A stretch of DNA of 64,000 nt from Rhizobium sp. Leaf306 (GTDB lineage: Bacteria > Pseudomonadota > Alphaproteobacteria > Rhizobiales > Rhizobiaceae), in NCBI RefSeq assembly GCF_001423425.1, contig NZ_LMNX01000003.1:965577-1029576 (forward strand), read 5' to 3'. A model generated the notes under the pieces. The model had not been told where the DNA came from, made no database searches, and worked only from the letters and a program-made list of their open reading frames with translations. A program made the position numbers and the translations under genes. Shown one piece after another: positions 15,562-24,325 of the stretch (position 1 is the stretch's first letter; every line of letters starts with the position of its first letter).

Positions 15562-16787
15562 CGAAGTTCCTTCCTCCAATGTCTGTCCCCGTCATTGCAG
15601 ATCGAGGACGTCGGGTTGGGCGTCGTATAGTCCGCAGACGAAAAGGTGACGTCGGCAAGGCTGCCCCAGGCCACCTGATAGGCCTCCTGAACCCGCTCCT
15701 GGCGCTCCTGCGGACTGTCGTATCTGCATCCGGTCGCGCCGTCGACGTCAGTCAGTCCTGCTTCATGGTAGTATTGGAAGAACTTACTCCAGTCGTTCAG
15801 CCCGCTTGCAGTGGAGTCGTCGGTGCCCATGTTAAACTGGAAGTCGGCCAGCGCGCCGGCCGCGTAGGCGTCCGCCTGACGTTCCTGCCGCTTGAACTGG
15901 ACGCACGAGATGGCCTTGCTGCGTATGTGGCTGTTGCGGATATGACCAGCCTCGTGCGCTCCGATGAAGACCAGCTCACCCACCACTTCCTGAGCGAGGA
16001 GATACGTCGCCATGAAGGGGTTGCGCTCGTTCCCGCTTGTATGTGCGTTCTCCAAGACCTCGCCGATCGGGAAATGATCCGCGTCCTTACCGGAGAAGCG
16101 CACGAACCAGCCAATGTCGTTCGGGAGCGGAAGAGGAACGGCGCCTCCCGCGGGATCCGTCAGGGCGAGTATCTCTCGAAGATGCGCCTCGTAGCCTTCG
16201 ACGCCGCCGAATACCCGGCCCACCGCGCCGTATATGACCCGGTCCACGAGGCCGCGGTCCACCGTGATCTTGCCCAGCCTGTCGGAGAACGCCCCGGTGT
16301 CGTCGACGTCCACGAGCTCGAGCTTGAGGTCGCTGTTGTCCGGACGGCCCTCGCCAGGCTCCATCAAGCGCGTTCCCTGCGCACCGAAACCCATGGCTTC
16401 CTGCAACGAACGCTCAAGCGGAGTGATCCGGAGCGAGTCCAGAAAGGGATCGCCGTTCGAGACAACGGCCAGCGCCATCTGCTCTATGAAGGACGACAGT
16501 GCCCCATACTTGACGGCCGCGGCACTGAACAGAAGCGTGGGACCCGCGTTTGCCTTGGCAAGCGCCATCGCGGGCGAGTTGTCGTTCACGCCGTCGAACG
16601 GGCCTGGAACGACCTTACCGCGGAGAGCCTCGGGAAGAGGAATCTGGAGATAGGTGATGGAAGGATGGAAGGGGCGGCAGTAGTCGCCGGCATCCTCAGC
16701 CAGCACTGGGCCACACGCCAGTGCTGCGGCGACGACCACGGCCCCGAGCCTGCTCCTTCTCCGCAGCGTCCCCCGGTTGCGCGTCAT
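15558..16787 (-). CDS. Exported zinc metallopeptidase-like protein (HEXXH, M48-like)
   Basis: The product is 409 residues with a signal peptide (RLGAVVVAAALACGPVLA). The centre carries the zinc motif H278-E279-A-G-H282 (VFIGAHEAGHIRNSH) and, 20 residues later, RQERQADAYAAG, in which E302 and D306 fit the third-ligand helix of M48-type gluzincins. The catalytic set is therefore complete. Unlike HtpX and similar proteases it has no membrane helices around the motif, so a soluble periplasmic enzyme is expected. The start overlaps the stop of the preceding gene as ATGA, and its own stop overlaps the next start as ATGA. The peptidase call is good; the substrate is unknown. Confidence 0.72.
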   Translation of the reverse strand: MTRNRGTLRRRSRLGAVVVAAALACGPVLAEDAGDYCRPFHPSITYLQIPLPEALRGKVVPGPFDGVNDNSPAMALAKANAGPTLLFSAAAVKYGALSSFIEQMALAVVSNGDPFLDSLRITPLERSLQEAMGFGAQGTRLMEPGEGRPDNSDLKLELVDVDDTGAFSDRLGKITVDRGLVDRVIYGAVGRVFGGVEGYEAHLREILALTDPAGGAVPLPLPNDIGWFVRFSGKDADHFPIGEVLENAHTSGNERNPFMATYLLAQEVVGELVFIGAHEAGHIRNSHIRSKAISCVQFKRQERQADAYAAGALADFQFNMGTDDSTASGLNDWSKFFQYYHEAGLTDVDGATGCRYDSPQERQERVQEAYQVAWGSLADVTFSSADYTTPNPTSSICNDGDRHWRKELR

Positions 16788-17143
16788 CTCGGATTAACGA
16801 CCTCCTGAGGAAAAACAATATTCGGCATCAGCTTCGCCCGCTCCGCGACGCCTTCAAGGCACTTCGCCGGCGCTCCGCACGACCCTGAATGTTCCGCAGC
16901 CTTCCGCTCCAGGCTCCGCGGCCCCGCCGCGGATCCCGTGCTGAGGTCGCCAGTCAGAAGGCGTCGGGCAAGATCGTCCGCTGAGGAAGTGGGCGACTGC
17001 ATGGACGAGCGGGGAAAGTCGCCGAACATGCCCTCCGCAAGCGACGAATCCGGGCAAGTTAGTACGATGATAGCGAAGAAAAGCGGAACGAAGACCTTTC
17101 TTCGGAACAAGGCGGGCGCTGAAAGCGCAGTCGATTGCGGCAT
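16784..17143 (-). CDS. Small secreted protein, first gene of the peptidase operon
   Basis: ATG 17143 (preceded by GAGGA) gives 119 residues; TTG 17149 is an in-frame alternative. The N-terminus has a signal peptide (VFVPLFFAIIVLTCPDSSLA). The mature region is short, low in aromatic residues, with a Ser/Ala/Asp-rich stretch (SPTSSADDLARRLLTGDLS) and two cysteines (SGSCGAPAKC). It could be an activator, propeptide or substrate of the metallopeptidase that follows with an ATGA overlap, but that is inference. No family is recognised. Confidence 0.55.
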   Translation of the reverse strand: MPQSTALSAPALFRRKVFVPLFFAIIVLTCPDSSLAEGMFGDFPRSSMQSPTSSADDLARRLLTGDLSTGSAAGPRSLERKAAEHSGSCGAPAKCLEGVAERAKLMPNIVFPQEVVNPR

Positions 17144-17149
17144 TCCCAA

Positions 17150-17721
17150 AGTCCTCGTCCATTATCACCCAATATCAGCTCAAGACGATTGGGCAGTCAA
17201 CAGGCAGCAAGGCGTGCCTGGGCAATAATCGGTAATCGAATAGAAGTTTAGGGCATGCGGTCCACTATTTTTCTTCTAGGCGACTTGTATCGAGACAATC
17301 TCTTCGAATGAAAGGAGGAAACGTTAGAGGACGTCTACAGCCTCCTCGTGATCCTCCCGTTCATCCGCACCAACTAAGAAGATCGCCGGTGACATCGAGT
17401 GACAGCTTTGTCCCAATTGCTCCGCGTCGTCTATAGCTTGAGAACCAAGTTGCTTAGATGACTGCAATTGGCGCTAAGGCGACTTAAGGTCTCCTTCACC
17501 GAAGTCTGTTGTCCGAGAGGCGCCACCGCCGGCTCTCCGGTGAACACGAAGCCAAAAGCTGCCGTAGACTTCGCCTTGAAGGGATTCGAACCAGTGAGAT
17601 GTCAACAAATGGCATAAGTTGCTGAAATCAAAAACTTTGCAGCCAGTCGCGATGGATAATTCAAACTCAGCGTTTGTCTATCGAACTTGACGCGGTGTCC
17701 TCTGGCGCGCGGGTCTAGCCT
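17150..17721. other. 572-bp intergenic region with a tRNA-like fragment
   Basis: It separates the unknown secreted-peptidase locus from the sugar operon. No gene is supported. The only recognisable item is the tRNA-like remnant near 17571. The promoter of the minus-strand peptidase operon should lie in its left end (17150-17300), but no clear -35/-10 pair stands out. Confidence 0.5.
17571..17610 (-). pseudogene. tRNA-like fragment (remnant b)
   Basis: CGCCTTGAAGGGATTCGAACC resembles a tRNA T-arm complement with the loop ATTCGAA, but the stem (AAGGG/CCAGT) does not pair. The leading words match remnants a (829) and c (42543). Confidence 0.35.
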
Positions 17722-18915
17722 CTACTTTCTAAGACGGTGCCTTAGTCGCGCGCCGTAGCGCGCGCAAAGTATAGAAAGACAGGTCCCAAACACAGCAATT
17801 CCTGTGCCGACCGAGAGGGAGGCGTGGTAATCCGTACTCATCCCGGCCATATAAGCCGCCACGATTGGCCCAAGGATTTGGGCTGCCCCATAACTTATTG
17901 TCAATCTCGCCATGGCCTTCGCCGGATTGTTCGGAAACATTTTACCGACTATCGAGAGGGTTAAGCTGACAGTGCCTATCACCGTGGCGCCGAAAAGCAC
18001 TGCACCTGCGAAAAGTGAAATAGGTTGGGATCCGAAAGTGATCAAAGCAAAGGATGCGGCCTGCAGAGCGTAGGCCAAACTGAGCGACCACAGTTCGCCG
18101 ATTGAACTCGACACTCTGTCCCATAGGAAACATGAGGGGGTCGCGGCCAGCCCCATGATGATCCAGATCCAGTTCCCTGAGACCGCCACCGCATGCATAT
18201 TCCTGATGATATCAACGATAAAAGTTGCGGTGATGACATAACCGAAGCCTCCACAGAAATAAGCAAGGGAGAACGCGATCATCCACAATCGGGAAGGAAG
18301 GTCGCTGTCGCTTGTCAGCGACATATTTTTGGCAGCCGGTGGTCTTGGAAGCCAAAACCAGGCCGGGACTAAAAAGAGGGTTCCGAAGAGCGCGAGCACA
18401 TACCATTGTCCGCTCCAGGAAAGCCGATCGAGCATAAGGATCGCCGCCAGCCCGGACAACACCATGCCAATGCCAAATCCGGCAAAATGAATTCCAAGTT
18501 CCGCCGGCCTTTGATGGCGCAACAGCCAGTTGAGCACCAGCCCGGTCGCGAGCAGCATGCCGGCAGTGCTTGCCCAGCCGGAAATTAATCGAAGCACCAT
18601 CCAGAGCCAGAAGTTGTTCGTTAAGCCCATGGCAAGCGTGGTTAGCACCGCCAGAACCAGCCCAAGTCTATAGAGAAACCATTTGCGTTCGAGCGTGTGT
18701 ATCCGCGACGCGATCAGCGCCCCGCCGACGTAACCGACATAGTTGATCGTCGCCAGCCAGCCGGCCCCAATGGTGCTAAGACCTGCCTCGGCCCGCATCA
18801 CCGGAAGCAATGGGGTATAGGCAAACCGGCCGATACCAACAGTCAGAATGATGGCGCAGACGCCGGCTGTGATAATGCGGCCCGCGCCTGGTTCGGCGGC
18901 TGCTAGAACTGACAT
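17722..18915 (-). CDS. MFS transporter (YbfB/YjiJ-like)
   Basis: ATG 18915 (MSVLAAAEPGAGRIITAG) is chosen because the open frame back to 19026 encodes unlikely hydrophilic sequence. The 397-residue product has about twelve hydrophobic segments. The first half carries GIGRFAYTPLLPVM and LSTIGAGWLATINYVGYVGG, words typical of the YbfB/YjiJ branch of the major facilitator superfamily. It is the last gene of the sugar operon, 132 bp after the aldehyde dehydrogenase, and may export a product or serve as a second uptake route. The substrate is unknown. Confidence 0.85.
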   Translation of the reverse strand: MSVLAAAEPGAGRIITAGVCAIILTVGIGRFAYTPLLPVMRAEAGLSTIGAGWLATINYVGYVGGALIASRIHTLERKWFLYRLGLVLAVLTTLAMGLTNNFWLWMVLRLISGWASTAGMLLATGLVLNWLLRHQRPAELGIHFAGFGIGMVLSGLAAILMLDRLSWSGQWYVLALFGTLFLVPAWFWLPRPPAAKNMSLTSDSDLPSRLWMIAFSLAYFCGGFGYVITATFIVDIIRNMHAVAVSGNWIWIIMGLAATPSCFLWDRVSSSIGELWSLSLAYALQAASFALITFGSQPISLFAGAVLFGATVIGTVSLTLSIVGKMFPNNPAKAMARLTISYGAAQILGPIVAAYMAGMSTDYHASLSVGTGIAVFGTCLSILCARYGARLRHRLRK

Positions 18916-19047
18916 CGTTCGTCCTGGGAAATAACGATTTCGTGGCGATGAATCGACCGCTGTGCGGCAATCGACACAAAAGTTGCTGAGCTGGATGCCC
19001 GCTGGTCGATGGAGTTCAGCGGGCACCGGGATATTACAACCTTTTGT

Positions 19048-20481
19048 TCAAGCAGCCCCGTAACCGCCAGTCGCCTTGATTTCAAGAAAGTCGGTCAGGC
19101 CGAATTCCCCGTGCTCGCGACCATTGCCGGACTGCTTGTAGCCGCCGAATGGCGATGCCGCGTCCCAATCCGCCTCGTTGATGTAGACCATGCCGACGCG
19201 CAACTGCCTTGCCACACGTCGTGCCCGTGACAGATCCGAGCTTTGGACGTATCCGGCAAGACCATAGACCGTATCATTGGCAATCCGGATCGCGTCCTCC
19301 TCGTCTTCGTAAGCCATGATCGACAGCACTGGGCCAAAGATTTCCTCGCGGGCGATCGTCATCTCAGGCGTGACATTCGAAAATACGGTGGGCCTGATGT
19401 AATAGCCGCGATTGAGTCCATGCGGCCGGCCCGGACCGCCGGTGACCAGTGTCGCGCCGTCCGAAATCCCTTTTTCTATCAAGACTTGAATGCGCTCATA
19501 TTGCTGGCGGTTGACCACCGGTCCGTGGTCGGAAGTTTCCTCGGTTGGAGCGCCCGTGCGGATCGTCTCCGCGGTTTTCCCGGCGATCGCCGCCGCCTCA
19601 TCCATGCGAGAGGCAGGAACGAGCATGCGGGTCGGCGCCTTGCAGGATTGACCGGTATTTCCAAAGCAGCCGAATACGCCGCGGCTTACTGCCTCTTCCA
19701 GGTCGGCATCGTCCAGAATGATGTTGGCGGATTTGCCTCCCAGCTCCTGGTGCACGCGCTTGACTGTCGCTGCCGCCGCAGTCGCGACTGCCACCCCCGC
19801 CCGAGTCGATCCGGTCACCGACACCATATCGACATCGGCATGACTGGAAAGGGCCTCTCCGACGACCCGCCCCTCGCCATTGATGTAGTTGTAGACGCCA
19901 GCAGGAAAGCCGGCCTCGATGACAAGCTCGCTGAACCGGATCGAGCTCAATGGCGAAAATTCGCTTGGCTTAACGACCATGGTACAGCCGGCGGCAAGCG
20001 CAGGCGCAACCTTGACAACGAGCTGGTTCATCGGCCAGTTCCAGGGCGTGATCAGGGCGCAGACCCCGACTGCTTCCTTCGAGATCAGCACATCGCCGCG
20101 AATTTCCTCGAAGCTGTAGCTTTCGAGCACCTTGATGATCGTCTCCAGATGCGCCCGCCCCACCCAGGCTTGTGCAGAGCGTGAGAAAGCCTTGGCCGTG
20201 CCCATCTCCTCGGTCATCAGGTCGGCGATCTCGTCGTAATTGCTGTTGTAAAGCGTCAGTAGATTCTCCAGCAACTGCCGTCGATATTTCGGTGTTGTCA
20301 TGGAATAGGCTGGAAAGGCCGCTTTGGCAGCGGCCACGGCGCGATCCACATCAGCCGAGTTGCCCATCGCAATTTCGCAGATTGCATCCTCAGTTGCAGG
20401 ATTGATAAGCGTGTGGCGGTCTTGGCCGATCGGATCGACCCAACTACCATCGATTAGAAACTTCAAAGCATTCCCTGACAT
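19048..20481 (-). CDS. NAD(P)-dependent aldehyde dehydrogenase
   Basis: The 477-residue enzyme has the complete ALDH core: ITPWNWPMNQ near 144, general base E246 (HQELGGKSANII), nucleophile C280 (FGNTGQSCKAPTR) and the C-terminal PFGGYKQSGNGRE. It oxidises an aldehyde to its acid in the cytoplasm. In this operon the likely substrate is the aldehyde released by the class II aldolase, for example lactaldehyde or glycolaldehyde. That is inference from context. Confidence 0.93.
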   Translation of the reverse strand: MSGNALKFLIDGSWVDPIGQDRHTLINPATEDAICEIAMGNSADVDRAVAAAKAAFPAYSMTTPKYRRQLLENLLTLYNSNYDEIADLMTEEMGTAKAFSRSAQAWVGRAHLETIIKVLESYSFEEIRGDVLISKEAVGVCALITPWNWPMNQLVVKVAPALAAGCTMVVKPSEFSPLSSIRFSELVIEAGFPAGVYNYINGEGRVVGEALSSHADVDMVSVTGSTRAGVAVATAAAATVKRVHQELGGKSANIILDDADLEEAVSRGVFGCFGNTGQSCKAPTRMLVPASRMDEAAAIAGKTAETIRTGAPTEETSDHGPVVNRQQYERIQVLIEKGISDGATLVTGGPGRPHGLNRGYYIRPTVFSNVTPEMTIAREEIFGPVLSIMAYEDEEDAIRIANDTVYGLAGYVQSSDLSRARRVARQLRVGMVYINEADWDAASPFGGYKQSGNGREHGEFGLTDFLEIKATGGYGAA

Positions 20482-20544
20482 TCCGACTTCTCCTCAAAGC
20501 GGATCAAACTATGTTTTTCGGATTTCCAGAGCAGCGGCGGTCTA

Positions 20545-21309
20545 TTAGTGGTAATAGATGCCGCCATCGACATTCAGAGCCTGTCCCGTCACGAAATCGG
20601 ACTGGTTCGAGGCAAAGAAGCGGACAGGCCCGATGATGTCGTCGGGATAGCCGAGTCGCTTCAAAGCTGCGACCGTTTCCCAATGCCGGATCGCTTCGTC
20701 ACTTCCCAAATTGTTCTTGCCCATCTCGGTCAAAATAATCCCCGGGCAGATCGCGTTGACGGTGACGCCATCCATGCCTACTTCCTGCGCCAGAACACGG
20801 GTCAGCGTGATCACAGCCGCCTTGGTTGCAGCGTAATGGCCCTGGGTTGGAACCCCCTGTCGCGCGGCGATGGATGCGATATTGATGATGCGTCCGCTCT
20901 TCTTCACGCGCATGTGTGGCAGGGCTGCCTGGCAGACTAGAAGAACGCCCTTGGCGTTGACATCGAAATGGGCGTTCCAGTCTTGCTCTGACAGATCCTG
21001 CAGCAGCGATGGCTTGAGAATGCCGGCGTTGTTGACGACGACATCGATACTGCCCGCCTCTGCGATGATAGCGGCAACCGTGGCATCGACCTCGGATTTC
21101 GATGTAACATCAATCGGCTTGATATAAGCTTTGCGTCCAAGCGCCTCGATCGCCGAAGCGGTCTCCTCAAGCGCCGCCTGCTGCGAGGCGAGGTCGAGGA
21201 TGGCAACGTCGTAGCCAAACTCTGCCAGCCCTATAGAGAGGGAGCGGCCGATGCCTCGGCCTGCACCGGTGACAAGCGCCACGCGGCCGATCGGTTTCAT
21301 CATATCCAT
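20545..21309 (-). CDS. Short-chain dehydrogenase/reductase
   Basis: The 254-residue SDR has the cofactor motif VTGAGRGIGRS at the N-terminus, the NNAG motif (VVNNAGIL) near 90, the catalytic serine region (INIASIAARQG) and YAATK, then a C-terminal GQALNVDGG. An acidic residue after the second strand (VAILDLAS) favours NAD. It lies 27 bp after the kinase gene and probably oxidises or epimerises a sugar or polyol intermediate. The exact substrate is not deducible. Confidence 0.93.
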   Translation of the reverse strand: MDMMKPIGRVALVTGAGRGIGRSLSIGLAEFGYDVAILDLASQQAALEETASAIEALGRKAYIKPIDVTSKSEVDATVAAIIAEAGSIDVVVNNAGILKPSLLQDLSEQDWNAHFDVNAKGVLLVCQAALPHMRVKKSGRIINIASIAARQGVPTQGHYAATKAAVITLTRVLAQEVGMDGVTVNAICPGIILTEMGKNNLGSDEAIRHWETVAALKRLGYPDDIIGPVRFFASNQSDFVTGQALNVDGGIYYH

Positions 21310-21336
21310 TATAAAACTCCAAAAATTGGGGATTGT

Positions 21337-22293
21337 TTATGCTGCGCGCTGCCTGACAGGCAGGCTTTGCATGGCTGTCATCGTGTCTTCAAACGAAACG
21401 AGTTTTCCATCGGAGCCAAGACCCATCGCAACCTTGGCGGCGACAGCGGAGGCAAACTTGGCCGATGTCTTGAGATCCCAACCTTTGATGAGCCCGACGA
21501 TGATGCCAGCAGTGAAGCTGTCGCCGCAGCCTGTTGTGTCCGAGACCTTGATGTCGAAGGCGGGCAGATAAAACGCCTCGCCGTGCTCAGGCGACACGAA
21601 AACTCCGTCCGCGCCGAGGGTCAGGATGGCGTTTTTCACGCCGCGCTTCTTGAAAAACTCGGCAATACCATGGGGGTCACTCAGCCCTGCCATCTCGCTA
21701 GCTTCCTCGATGCTGGGCACGAAGTAGTCGATGAACGGCAAGCAGGGTTCGACCAGGGCAAAGGTTTCCGGATTGGCCTGGATCAGATCGAAGGTTGTGA
21801 TCCGTCCGAGCTGCTTGGCTTTCTTCAGCAGCCGCACTGTCGGCGCGCCATCGAATGAGCGCAGGAGGCCCGTTCCGCCGACATGGATGACGGACGCATC
21901 AAGCGCTGCATCCATGTCTACCTCGGCGACGTTAAACACCGCAGCAGATCCCGGCACATGCAATGCGGGACGCTCGCCGTTTGGACGAACCGGCAGGATT
22001 GTAGCCGATGTCTGGACATCCGCAGTGCGGCGGACCAGAGAGCATTCAACGCCGAATTTTCGCATTTTGGCTTCGAGAAAGTCGCCCATTTCGTCGTCTC
22101 CGACGGTAGTGACTGCCCGCGTTTTCAACCCGAGAATTGCGCAATCAACGGCGGTCGCGCCAGCAGTGCCTGCGACTGTCATGCGGATTTCCTCGATGTA
22201 ATCGGCTTTGCCGCCCTCAGGAATGCGCAGGACCGGTCTGCCGAGGATGTCGAGAACATAGAAGCCGATCGAGCTTACATCAAAGCTTGTCAT
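21337..22293 (-). CDS. PfkB-family sugar kinase
   Basis: The 318-residue kinase carries the PfkB signatures: an N-terminal glycine-rich GTAGATAVDCAILGL and the C-terminal DTTGCGDSFTAGIIVGL, whose second Asp is the catalytic base. It phosphorylates a sugar or ketose with ATP. Between an SDR, a CUT2 importer and a class II aldolase, a ketose-1-phosphate-forming role (fuculokinase or ribulokinase-like logic) would complete the pathway, though PfkB enzymes vary widely. Confidence 0.92.
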   Translation of the reverse strand: MTSFDVSSIGFYVLDILGRPVLRIPEGGKADYIEEIRMTVAGTAGATAVDCAILGLKTRAVTTVGDDEMGDFLEAKMRKFGVECSLVRRTADVQTSATILPVRPNGERPALHVPGSAAVFNVAEVDMDAALDASVIHVGGTGLLRSFDGAPTVRLLKKAKQLGRITTFDLIQANPETFALVEPCLPFIDYFVPSIEEASEMAGLSDPHGIAEFFKKRGVKNAILTLGADGVFVSPEHGEAFYLPAFDIKVSDTTGCGDSFTAGIIVGLIKGWDLKTSAKFASAVAAKVAMGLGSDGKLVSFEDTMTAMQSLPVRQRAA

Positions 22294-22314
22294 GTCATGC
22301 CTTTCGATTTCAAA

Positions 22315-23292
22315 TTAGTGGGCGCGGCCGCGAAGGCCGAAACTGAGTGCGAGGACGAGGAACACCAACGCGCCTATCCCGACCTGCTGCCAGTAGAAAT
22401 TCCAGCCGATCAGCAGCAGACCGTTTTTGACAACGGCAAGAAGCATCACCCCGAGTAGCGTTCCGATCACACTCGGGCGCCGCTCCGTGCTGATGGTCGT
22501 TCCGATGAAGGTCGCGCCAACAGCATCCAGCAGGAAGGCATTTCCAGACAGGGGAACGTAGGAGCGGACCGTTGAAGACAACAGAATTCCGGCAATGCCG
22601 CATAGAAGTGCGCAGGCGATGTAGACCATCGACATGTTGAACGGTACGCGGATGCCTGAATACCAGGCGACACCGGGTTGCGCACCGAATGCCCGGACAT
22701 AGCGGCCGAACACCGAGCGGTGCAGCAGCAGGTAGACGGCAATCGCGCAGAGCACCAGAATCCAGACGGAGGTCGGAAGACCAATGAATTGTGTACGGAC
22801 GATGGCATTGAACAGCTTGGCAAACTCGCCGGTCACCAGATAAATCGGCTGGCCGCCGCCGGTTGCAATCTGCTGGACACTTTGGCCGATGAAAAGCACC
22901 CCCAGAGTGGCCAGGAACGGGCTGATCCTCAACCGCGTGATCAGTACCGCGTTCAGCACGCCGACAATCAGAGCGGCCGTTAGGCCTCCGCAAACCGCGA
23001 TTCCTACCCCGGACCCCGAAGCCAGTAAGGCGATGAATGCAAGACTTGCGACATCGACGGAAACCCCAACCGAAAGATCGATGCCGCCGGCGGAAATCAC
23101 GATCGTCATCCCGAACGCAATGATGGCGAGTAGCACGACATTGTTGACGAGGACGTTGAAGAGATTTGCCGTGGAAAAGAAGCTCGGGCTGGCCAAGGAG
23201 AAGAATACGAACAGTAAGACGAAGGCCAGCAGCACCGCGAAGCGAGAAACCTCGGCCGCATCGGACAAATTGAGTTTTTTGATCATCGACAT
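22315..23292 (-). CDS. CUT2 sugar ABC transporter permease (second)
   Basis: ATG 23292 (MSMIKKLNLSDAAE) lies one base after the upstream stop; the open frame back to 23334 overlaps the upstream gene. The 325 residues form about eight to ten membrane segments of the RbsC type, with ISAGGIDLSVGVSVDVASL after the third helix. It pairs with the other permease as a heterodimeric channel. Confidence 0.92.
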   Translation of the reverse strand: MSMIKKLNLSDAAEVSRFAVLLAFVLLFVFFSLASPSFFSTANLFNVLVNNVVLLAIIAFGMTIVISAGGIDLSVGVSVDVASLAFIALLASGSGVGIAVCGGLTAALIVGVLNAVLITRLRISPFLATLGVLFIGQSVQQIATGGGQPIYLVTGEFAKLFNAIVRTQFIGLPTSVWILVLCAIAVYLLLHRSVFGRYVRAFGAQPGVAWYSGIRVPFNMSMVYIACALLCGIAGILLSSTVRSYVPLSGNAFLLDAVGATFIGTTISTERRPSVIGTLLGVMLLAVVKNGLLLIGWNFYWQQVGIGALVFLVLALSFGLRGRAH

Positions 23293-23293
23293 C

Positions 23294-24325
23294 CTAACGC
23301 TCCGATGGTTTGGCAAGTGACGTTGCCGCGACAACCAGCAGGATCAGCGTGCCTTGCACACCGTTGACCCAATAGCTCGAGACATTGAGCAACTGGAATC
23401 CGTTGGCCAGAAAGCCGATGAACAGGGTGCTGAGGATCGTGCCGCCAGCAGTGGGGACAAAGCGCCGGGAGAAAACCGTGCCGAGAAGCGCGGCGGCGAG
23501 CACGGACAGCAACAGTTCGCCACTGCCCGGCGTGCTGGCACTGAGCCGCGATACTAACAGGATGCTGGCAATCGCTGCGCACAGGCCCGAGAAAAGATAT
23601 GTCGACGTCAAATACCGCCCGACTCCAATGCCCGCTGCGCGCGCTGCTTCCGGATGCCCCCCAACCGCATAGAGCCGCAATCCGATACCGGTGAAATGCA
23701 GCACGCAGATCATCAGTGCCGTGAAAACGATCAAAGTCCAGGCCATAAACGACACGCCAATGAACGACCCCATGGCAAGACCCGAGACAAATTCCGAAGC
23801 TACGGAGATTACCGTATTCTGCGTCAAGATCAGTTCACTGCCGGCAACCACGTTCATCACCGCAAGCGTGGCGAGCAGGGGTAAAATATTGAGCCTTACC
23901 ACGGCAATGGCATTGAGCAATCCGACGGTCAGGCCGGTTGCGACCACCGCCAGGACTGCCGTCGGAACCGGATAGCCCGCATTCGACGTGGTCGCGAACA
24001 CCGCGGCACACAAGCCAGTATTGGCGGCAAGAGACAGATCGATACCGCCGGTCTGCACATCGCTTCCGCCACCGATGATTACGACGGACATGCCGAAGGC
24101 CAGAACGCCGAGGATGGCGGACTGCTCGACGACGTTCAGAATGTTGTAGAACGACAGAAAGCCGGGCGCGGTGAACGCAAAATAGGCAAGAATAACAGCA
24201 AAGCAACTGATCGCGCCAAGGCGTATGCCCCAACTTCCGATAGACGCGCGACGGCGTGTCGTCTTCCCGCCTTGGGTTTGGTCGTCCATGATGGTTCCGT
24301 TTCGATTGATCGATATCGCAGTCAT
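23294..24325 (-). CDS. CUT2 sugar ABC transporter permease (first)
   Basis: The 343-residue RbsC-type membrane protein has the hallmark GGSDVQTGGIDLSLAANTG. The start overlaps the ATPase stop as ATGA at 24322-24325, with GGAAGG upstream; ATG 24289 (MDDQTQGG) is a weaker alternative. It forms the sugar channel with the neighbouring permease. Confidence 0.92.
   Translation of the reverse strand: MTAISINRNGTIMDDQTQGGKTTRRRASIGSWGIRLGAISCFAVILAYFAFTAPGFLSFYNILNVVEQSAILGVLAFGMSVVIIGGGSDVQTGGIDLSLAANTGLCAAVFATTSNAGYPVPTAVLAVVATGLTVGLLNAIAVVRLNILPLLATLAVMNVVAGSELILTQNTVISVASEFVSGLAMGSFIGVSFMAWTLIVFTALMICVLHFTGIGLRLYAVGGHPEAARAAGIGVGRYLTSTYLFSGLCAAIASILLVSRLSASTPGSGELLLSVLAAALLGTVFSRRFVPTAGGTILSTLFIGFLANGFQLLNVSSYWVNGVQGTLILLVVAATSLAKPSER

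Noticed and set aside
14917..15630. 237-residue plus-strand frame opposite the secreted-protein genes
   Set aside because: The minus-strand genes have signal peptides and ATGA overlaps; the plus frame is high-GC shadow coding.
15423..16808. 461-residue plus-strand frame opposite the metallopeptidase
   Set aside because: The minus strand carries HEAGH and the third-ligand helix; the plus frame has no recognisable domain.
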